Source: Silene latifolia (lineage: Eukaryota > Streptophyta > Magnoliopsida > Caryophyllales > Caryophyllaceae). Taken from it: a DNA stretch of 64,000 nt. A program made the position numbers and the translations under genes. Location of the stretch: contig NC_133528.1 in NCBI RefSeq assembly GCF_048544455.1, forward strand, positions 50,644,293 through 50,708,292, in the 5' to 3' direction. Within the stretch, counting starts at the first letter, position 1. Each line of letters opens with the position of its first letter. Below the pieces are notes generated by a model. It ran no database searches. It saw nothing but the letters and a program-made list of their open reading frames with translations, and was not told the origin of the DNA. This document shows positions 58,526 through 64,000 of the stretch, piece after piece.

Positions 58526-60896
58526 ATAGTTTGAATGCCCGTGCGTTGCAACGGGGTAATTAACTTATTTATAATGCAAAAAAAAACATAAGGGTTTTAT
58601 GTTTACATTCTATGTCTAATGATTTGTTTACATATTATTAAAATATCTCTTTCAAAAAAAATAAAAGATTAATATATACGGGGGTTAATTACTTAATTCT
58701 TATTTATAATCATATAATCACCGCCATCTTATACTAATCTTTCGATGTGGGACAATTTTACTATTTATAAGTAATATATTCACCAAACTTGGATTATTTT
58801 TCTGATGTGGGACAATTCTACCATTTATACGTAGTATATCATCAAACTTGCATTGTTTTTTAATGTGGGACAAATAACATACTCAGAATTACACCATGTT
58901 TTTTACACTTAGTTCGACATTCAACCAGATCCCGAATACCGAATACAGTTAATTGTTATTCATTATATCTAATAGTTATATTTAAATTTGATAATATGAT
59001 CAAGTACTCTCCATTAATATTTGTCGTTGTTTTTCTTCAGTTTTTTTTTATCATAATTGAGATACGGAAATTTTCTGTGGTACCCCTTAATTTTGTCATA
59101 TTTTCCATGTTGCCTCTACTTTTAAGAATCTGCCTATAGTATCCTTGAGGTTCCATTTTTTTGCCCATGGTACCCCCTAATATAAAGGTTGTTAAATGGA
59201 CGTTAAGTTTGATGGCGCAACAATAAAATAATAATTAAAAAATAATACCCCCTTTATTGTTTTATTGGTACGGATATCTCTCTCTTTTAAATGAAAATTT
59301 AATTAACTATATCATTATAAATTTATAATATTGGAAATTTCTCATGGTAAGCTTGAACTTTGATAGATTACACATTATACCCCTAAGTTTAAGTTTCTAC
59401 AAATGGTACCCCCGTGTTCACCTTTTTCTTTCCCAGAATACCATTTGACAACTTCCGTCATAATGTCATTACTCCTATGACTTTTGACGTCTTTTTCTTT
59501 TGTTATTGTCTATTACACAAACACTTCATCATGTAATATTTAAATCCATATTTTATTTAATAAACTAACATTTAATACATAAATAACAAAACACAAATAA
59601 CATGGCATGCTCAATTACGCATCTAGTTACTCATAGGAGTAACAACGTTATGAAAAAAAGTAAACACAAGGCTTTTATATGTACAAACTTAAAATTAGGG
59701 GTATTTTGTGTAATCTAACAAAATTCGAGGGTAACATGAAAAATTCCGTTATAATATTAACCATTTTATCGATCTTTCTCCCACCTAAAAAAATGTTGCA
59801 ACTTTAAAAATTAAACATTTAATTCAAGATTATGTTTAAAGTCTCTTATATAATAAATATACTTTGAGAGATTTAATATATTTGGGGTGATACCTAAGTT
59901 CCAAGGATAAATCCTATTTATAATCATAGGATTACTTCACCTATGATAATCTTATGGTGTGGGACAATTCAACTTTTTATACGTAGTATATACTTATCAC
60001 ACCTACATTATTTTTCAATGTGAGATGAATAACATATTTAAAAGTACACCATATTTTTTGAACCTAATTCGACGTCCAACCCGATTTAATAATAAGCAAA
60101 TACATCTATTAATATTCATACGTTTTTTTATCATAATTAAAGTATGTGCAAATGATATGAACCTATACTCTAATGATATAATTTTTTCAACACAACTTTA
60201 ATTATATTATTTAAACGTAGTATATTTACCACACCTACATTATTTTTTTTAACACAATTCTAATTATATTATTTAAACGTACTATATTTACCACACCTAC
60301 ATTATTTTTCAATGTAAGACATATAAAATCTATAGGTAGAAAATATAATGATATAAACTTTTAAGAGCTCTCCAAGACAATACTTAAGAGACTCAAAAGA
60401 TTTTGGGTTGATGCATAAGTTCCAAGTATGCCTCCTATTTATAATTATAGAATCACCCACCTTATACTAATCTTTCAATGTGGGACAATTCTACTATTTA
60501 TATGTAGTATGTTCACCACACTTACTTATTTTCCAATGTGGGACAAATCATACTAAAAAGTACACGATTTTACATATTAAGAAGTACAACATCTTTAATA
60601 TGTGCAAATAATATGAAATTTATACTCTAATGATAGCATTTTTTACCACAAAACTAATTATATTATTTTCATAATTTTTTTAACGATATTTTTTTTGACA
60701 AATGAAATGTAAAAGTTTGATATAAAATTGGAAATATCACTTGAATATAATTTAGGAAATATACATATTATAATAATTAAAAGATTTTTCACTTTATTTT
60801 TTACATCAAAAATTGTACTTTCCTAAATTTATTTTTGATGATGTGGACGCTCTCAGATTGCTCGAAAAAACTCTCTTTTATATATATATATATAGA
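58526..60896 (-). mobile_element. Non-autonomous Helitron (2.37 kb) in intron 5 of the PMD gene
   Basis: On the minus strand it starts TCTATATATATATATA at 60896 after an A. It ends with a GC-rich hairpin (CCCGTTGCAACGCACGGG, about 58555-58538) and CTAT at 58526, followed by T. TC start, 3' hairpin about ten bases from the end and A/T insertion site fit Helitrons, but the last base departs from the usual CTRR. The AT-rich body repeats TGTGGGACAATTCTA...TTATACGTAGTATAT several times (58742, 58803, 58862, 59958, 60478, 60534). No RepHel gene is present. Confidence 0.6.
59333..59749. mobile_element. MITE with 9-bp target duplication inside the Helitron
   Basis: Inverted ends of about 50 bases (GGAAATTTCTCATGGTA... 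on the left, the reverse on the right, both with AGATTACACA). They are flanked by TATAATATT on both sides (59324-59332 and 59750-59758). The 9-bp duplication suggests Mutator-type mobilisation. A related half-copy lies at about 59060-59190. Confidence 0.7.
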
Positions 60897-61485
60897 TTTG
60901 GCTTCAAAGGAGGTTGAGGCGGCGGGCATCGAGCCCCCAGAGTACCCCGAGACCCTCGAGTACACTGACGCGACCGGGAGGACGACGATCTCCGAGCTGC
61001 GTGACTTTAACGTGGCTGTGACGGATGCTGGCCTGGACGACTGGCAGCATCTGATTCGGAGGGTGAGCCTCCGACTTGTATAATTTTTTGTGTAAGAACA
61101 CGTTTGATTGAACTTTATTAAATTTATTGAGAACTTCTTTTTGAAAATGCAGGTTGCGCCGTCTCGGTTCGTGGCGCTATGGAGGGTGGCCAACCAGGCC
61201 GCGAGCTCGCCGTCGAGGCACTTGTCGGCGGTCGAGGTCGTCATGTATGAACCTTATGCTTATTTCATTTTTGATTTTTAATTCCTTTGTAATTGCTTGG
61301 ACTGATTTGACACGATTGACATGAGCCAATTTTGTTGTTGTTTACAGGAGGACCGCGAGCTGGAGCGAGAGTTGACCCAGTCTCGGGAGGAGACAACTCG
61401 CTTGTTGAGGGAGCTCGAGGTTCGGGACGCCGAGATTGCCGCTCTTGCGGCAAGAGTTGCGGAACTGGAGGGCGACCAACAGTAG

Positions 61486-62229
61486 CTTTGCTTTGTTTTT
61501 GTAGACTTGCACATTTGTACATTTTGGAGCTTGATTTTGAACATTTTTTGGACTTTTGTTTGGGGCGAGAGCCCCCAGTTTGTTGTACATTTCCTTGTTT
61601 GGTGTATATAAGATGGCCTGAGAGCCTTTGCTGCTGGGTTGTGTTGCTTGTATCTGCAGGTTAGCTTTGAACAGGTTTGGTAGATGACGGTTTACGCCGT
61701 CATGCTGCCGAAATTTACATAGAAATCACGCAAAACATTCATTTGTATATACATATGGCCTTAATTAGCGCGAAATGAAAGACTCGAAAGAAATGCAAAA
61801 AATGCAAAAATTTTGCTGGAAATGACCGGACGGTAGGGAGGGTTACCCCTAAAAAAAAAAAAAATAGAAATCTATAAGTTAGAAATGTAGAAATGGAATT
61901 AAGAAATAGAAATTAATATATAAATGTTGAAATTTCGTAAATTGAAAATTATTTTCTAAAATAAATGAATTAAATGAGAAATGTAAATGAATTAAAACAA
62001 AAATTATTTCCTAAAATGAAAATGAAAATTATTTCCTAAAATGAAAATGTGCACGTGTGGTAAAATGGCGAACATGTCGATGTCGCTTCGAAATTCGTGC
62101 CCGCGGAATTAGGAAACCTGAAACATGGTAATTTTCACGTATTTACCAAAATAATAACCCGTAGGAATAAGTAATTATTCGTCATGGAATTAGGAAAGAT
62201 CCAACGCGGAAAATCACAGAAGTGAAGCT
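61486..62229. other. 3' region of the PMD gene and spacer
   Basis: No gene. A second polypurine-like block, CAAACTGGGGGCTCT on the minus strand, is at about 61568-61582. An A-run is at 61850-61863, followed by AT-rich DNA with short direct repeats of ATTATTTCCTAAAATGAAAA (about 61983-62048). Confidence 0.5.
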
Positions 62230-62343
62230 GAGGAAGAGGCGCAACATGAGCTGCGTCCCTTTGAAGAGGCGCAGCGGGTGCTGCGCCTGTTCCCAAGGTG
62301 TTCTGCTCTGGCAGATTTTCGGAAACAGAAATTAGTATAAATA
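62230..62343 (+). promoter_or_regulatory. LTR-like promoter of the second antisense gene
   Basis: A hairpin pair (GGCGCAACA..GCTGCGTCC and GGCGCAGCG..GTGCTGCGCC, 62230-62295) is followed by ATTAGTATAAATAA (62331-62344), the same 14-base block as in the LTR promoter at 54596-54608. The ATG of the gene lies 86 bases after the TATA box. Confidence 0.65.
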
Positions 62344-62429
62344 AAAACGCGGATAGAGCTTTTATTCACATAATTCTTCCATCTCTTCTTCGCCTTATTA
62401 CATAAAATTCTCAAAAGAAACTTTTCATC

Positions 62430-63927
62430 ATGAATACTTTGGAGATTCGTTTGAAGGAATGGACTAACGAATTTTCGAACATGGAAAAATATGATATGGG
62501 TGCCTATAACCTTGGATCATTGTTGAGTTTGAGGCTAATCAAGGTTGTTAAACCGTTCTTGGATGCTTGTCTTGATTATTGGGACCCGAATTATCACGTT
62601 TTTGCGTTCCCTGGAGGTGGCATTTGCCCATTTCCTGAAGAAATTGCTGCGGTTGGTGGGTGGGATCCCGAACACTTGCCTGCCATTCCTTCTACTTCGC
62701 AAGGGTACAAGAGCAAATTTAGAGATTTTCTTGGGTTGACTAGACTTGAGGTAGACCGTCTAGTTACCTCGAAAGGAGTGAGAATGCTGGACTTCATAGA
62801 CCGATTCATAAATAGGGCCGACCCCACCGTTTCTTATGTTGCTAGGCGGAGGGCATTTGGGTTTTGCCTTTTGCATGCGTATGTCTTCCAAGGGCGTGTT
62901 GATGAAGACTTGAGAGGTGATCCCCGTCTTCTGGTCCTTGTTGAGCAAATAGAGCTGCGCAGGAGCCCAGCTTGTTTGTGCTTAGGAGAGATCTTGTTGG
63001 GCTTGGATAATAGGAAATCCAACCGCGACCTACCGTATTTGGGAAGTCCCGTCATCTTGCAGGTAAAACAACACTTTCTTTCTTTTTTTCTTTTCGTTTT
63101 TTTTTTTTTTGTTTTTTTTTGTTTTATGTCTAATACCTGCTTTTGGTAGGTTTGGCTTATGGAACGGCTTCGATTGATCGAGCCCCCAGTTCATGTTCCT
63201 TCTTACCATGCCCGCTCGATTGCGATGAGGACGAGGTTGTACATGGTGGACTTCACTCAGTCCGTGATTACTTTGGAAGAATAAACTGAAGAGTGAGGAT
63301 GGTGCTTTGATTAGGTGGGTCGTACCGTGGTGGCACCTCAAATCCGTCACTGGAGTGTCTTCTTTGGATCCTACTAGGTCCGTGCGCATTCCTGGCCTAG
63401 AATTCATGGTGTGTATCTTCCCGGAAAGATTGATGAGACAAATCAGAATGAAGTAGATGATCCCGAAGCTGGATACCGTTGCGCAGACCGCTGTGGCACT
63501 TACTACTGATAGCCGGAGGGAATGGGCCATTAAATGGGCCCAAAGAAACATGTGGTTCTTGAATTTCTCCGCTAATGCCTTATGGGTGTCGGATTCTTAT
63601 CTGCGATGGAGGAGAGCTACTACTTCTGAAGAACGCGAGAGATTGAGGAAGCGCGAGCCTGTGGATTACAAGGTGCGCGAGGTAAAGAAAGAGAAAGAGA
63701 AGCATCTGACAGAAGGAGAAGATGAAGCCGGGCTTCGAGTTATTCATCCTTCGAAGAAACCGAAGATCTCTCCTGTCGCGGAAATGGTGGTTGGCAAGAA
63801 TGGGAAGTCGAGGCCTCGAGAAAGACCATTGATGATTAGGTCTGAAGTGGCGCAAGAGCGTCCGGCTCGAGGTCGTGACAAGAAGTATGACAAGAATGAC
63901 AAGGGCAAAGGGAAGATGAAAGAATAG
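62430..63927 (+). pseudogene. Second antisense gene: PMD-like/DUF7745-like protein, two lesions
   Basis: Exon 1 (62430-63062, 211 codons) starts MNTLEIRLKEWTNEF and has YDMGAYNLGSLLSLRL, ACLDYWDPNYHVFAFPGGGI, CPFPEEIAAVGGW and RRAFGFCLLHAYVFQG. This resembles plant proteins with the DUF7745/PMD-like fold that are common in retrotransposon surroundings. The intron is 63063-63149 (GTAAAA...GGTAG). Exon 2 reads VWLMERLRLIEPPVHVPSY, then hits TAA at 63282-63284. Another frame carries on at once (LKSEDGALIRWVVPWWHLK), stops at TAG 63454-63456 and continues to 63927. It ends with a Lys/Arg-rich tail. Two lesions suggest loss of function. The family assignment is from memory of motif style and is not firm. 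Confidence 0.6.
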
Positions 63928-64000
63928 CCCAAGTCCTTTTATTATTATTTATATTATTATTATTGTTGTAATAAAAAAAGTGGGGTTTTTAGAATCCTAG
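63928..64000. other. Downstream region of the second antisense gene
   Basis: AT-rich with an ATT repeat (about 63940-63965). The window ends here, inside the Ogre-like element. Confidence 0.5.

Larger units (their letters stand above)
56095..61485 (+). pseudogene. Plant mobile domain (PMD) protein gene, antisense to the Ogre-like element, exon 2 frameshift
   Basis: Inferred exons: 56095-56107, 56713-56988, 57084-57806, 57890-58051, 58133-58447, 60910-61062, 61153 to about 61240, 61348-61485. All junctions are in frame except for a 1-base shift in exon 2 near 56755; exon 7's donor is unclear. Start MTNRG is joined to DVASTSGRAPMEID. The PMD core is ESRHLLWAAEGHLSYRTVKSL, FLDRFWDTTSMFHMPFGEVG, LEDYGMISGLSCG, WIWWFLSSIYLG and FPGLAPKRTEPLEK, as in the aminotransferase-like PMD family (MAIL1-related). 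The C-terminus is a coiled coil (LERELTQSREETTRLLRE) ending at TAG 61483-61485. PMD proteins act in genome regulation in plants and are also carried by transposons. GC-rich codons set it apart from its AT-rich surroundings. One frame lesion suggests a pseudogene, unless exon 2 is spliced differently. Confidence 0.8.

Noticed and set aside
52764-64000. Reading the Ogre-like element in plus orientation with the PMD gene as its sense gene
   Set aside because: A purine tract abutting the LTR and the LTR TATA box are both on the minus strand, and no plausible primer-binding site follows the LTR on the plus strand.

Overview
The window is plant nuclear DNA from a eudicot. It has intron-rich split genes, TATA-box promoters and layer upon layer of plant transposons. 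The repeat families (Tat/Ogre-type LTR elements with antisense genes, a SIRE-type copia, an Athila-type element, an RTE LINE) and the tone of the sequence would fit Caryophyllales/Caryophyllaceae, but that is inference and the species cannot be read from the sequence. I recognised no rRNA, tRNA, CRISPR or bacterial feature.

Two ordinary host genes are clear. A trihelix (Myb/SANT-like) transcription factor runs off the left edge on the minus strand (1-697). A complete 12-exon sulfite-exporter TauE/SafE-family membrane protein gene lies on the minus strand (39693-44366). Its 456-residue reading frame stays open through all inferred splice sites, one of which is a GC-AG intron.

Almost everything else is transposon. 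2.1-8.8 kb: copies of one LTR family, one of them broken by a LINE fragment and by an inverted solo LTR with a 5-bp target duplication. 12.6-16.3 kb: an RTE-type LINE with a 16-bp target duplication, dead by several lesions. 16.5-24.8 kb: an intact-ended Tat-lineage element (two about 610-bp LTRs, target duplication ATAAC) that keeps gag and protease remnants, lacks reverse transcriptase and integrase, and carries a 57-bp tandem repeat and an antisense Transposase_28-type gene. 25.4-41.1 kb: a SIRE-type copia in an unusual arrangement. A solo LTR, 3.4 kb of downstream host DNA, the 3' half of a full copia element, its LTR (carrying a hAT MITE), and then the same 3.4 kb of host DNA again follow each other. 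The repeated host DNA includes the last three exons of the TauE/SafE gene, and the left copy has a nonsense mutation. 44.6-45.6 kb: a MULE-type MITE. 47.0-50.2 kb: the 3' end of an Athila-type element. 50.6-52.8 kb: a copia 3' end. 52.8-64 kb: a large Ogre/Tat-like element in minus orientation with a 2.4-kb LTR.

The last element is the most interesting part. Inside its 3' internal region, on the strand opposite to the retrotransposon, sit two spliced genes: a plant mobile domain (PMD) protein with a Helitron in one intron, and a second PMD-like/DUF7745-like protein. Their upstream regions share sequence modules with the element's own LTR promoter, including paired GC-rich hairpins, and in one case an identical 14-base TATA block. 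At least four unrelated LTR families in this window carry short GC-rich palindromes just upstream of the LTR TATA box, which looks like a recurrent promoter architecture.
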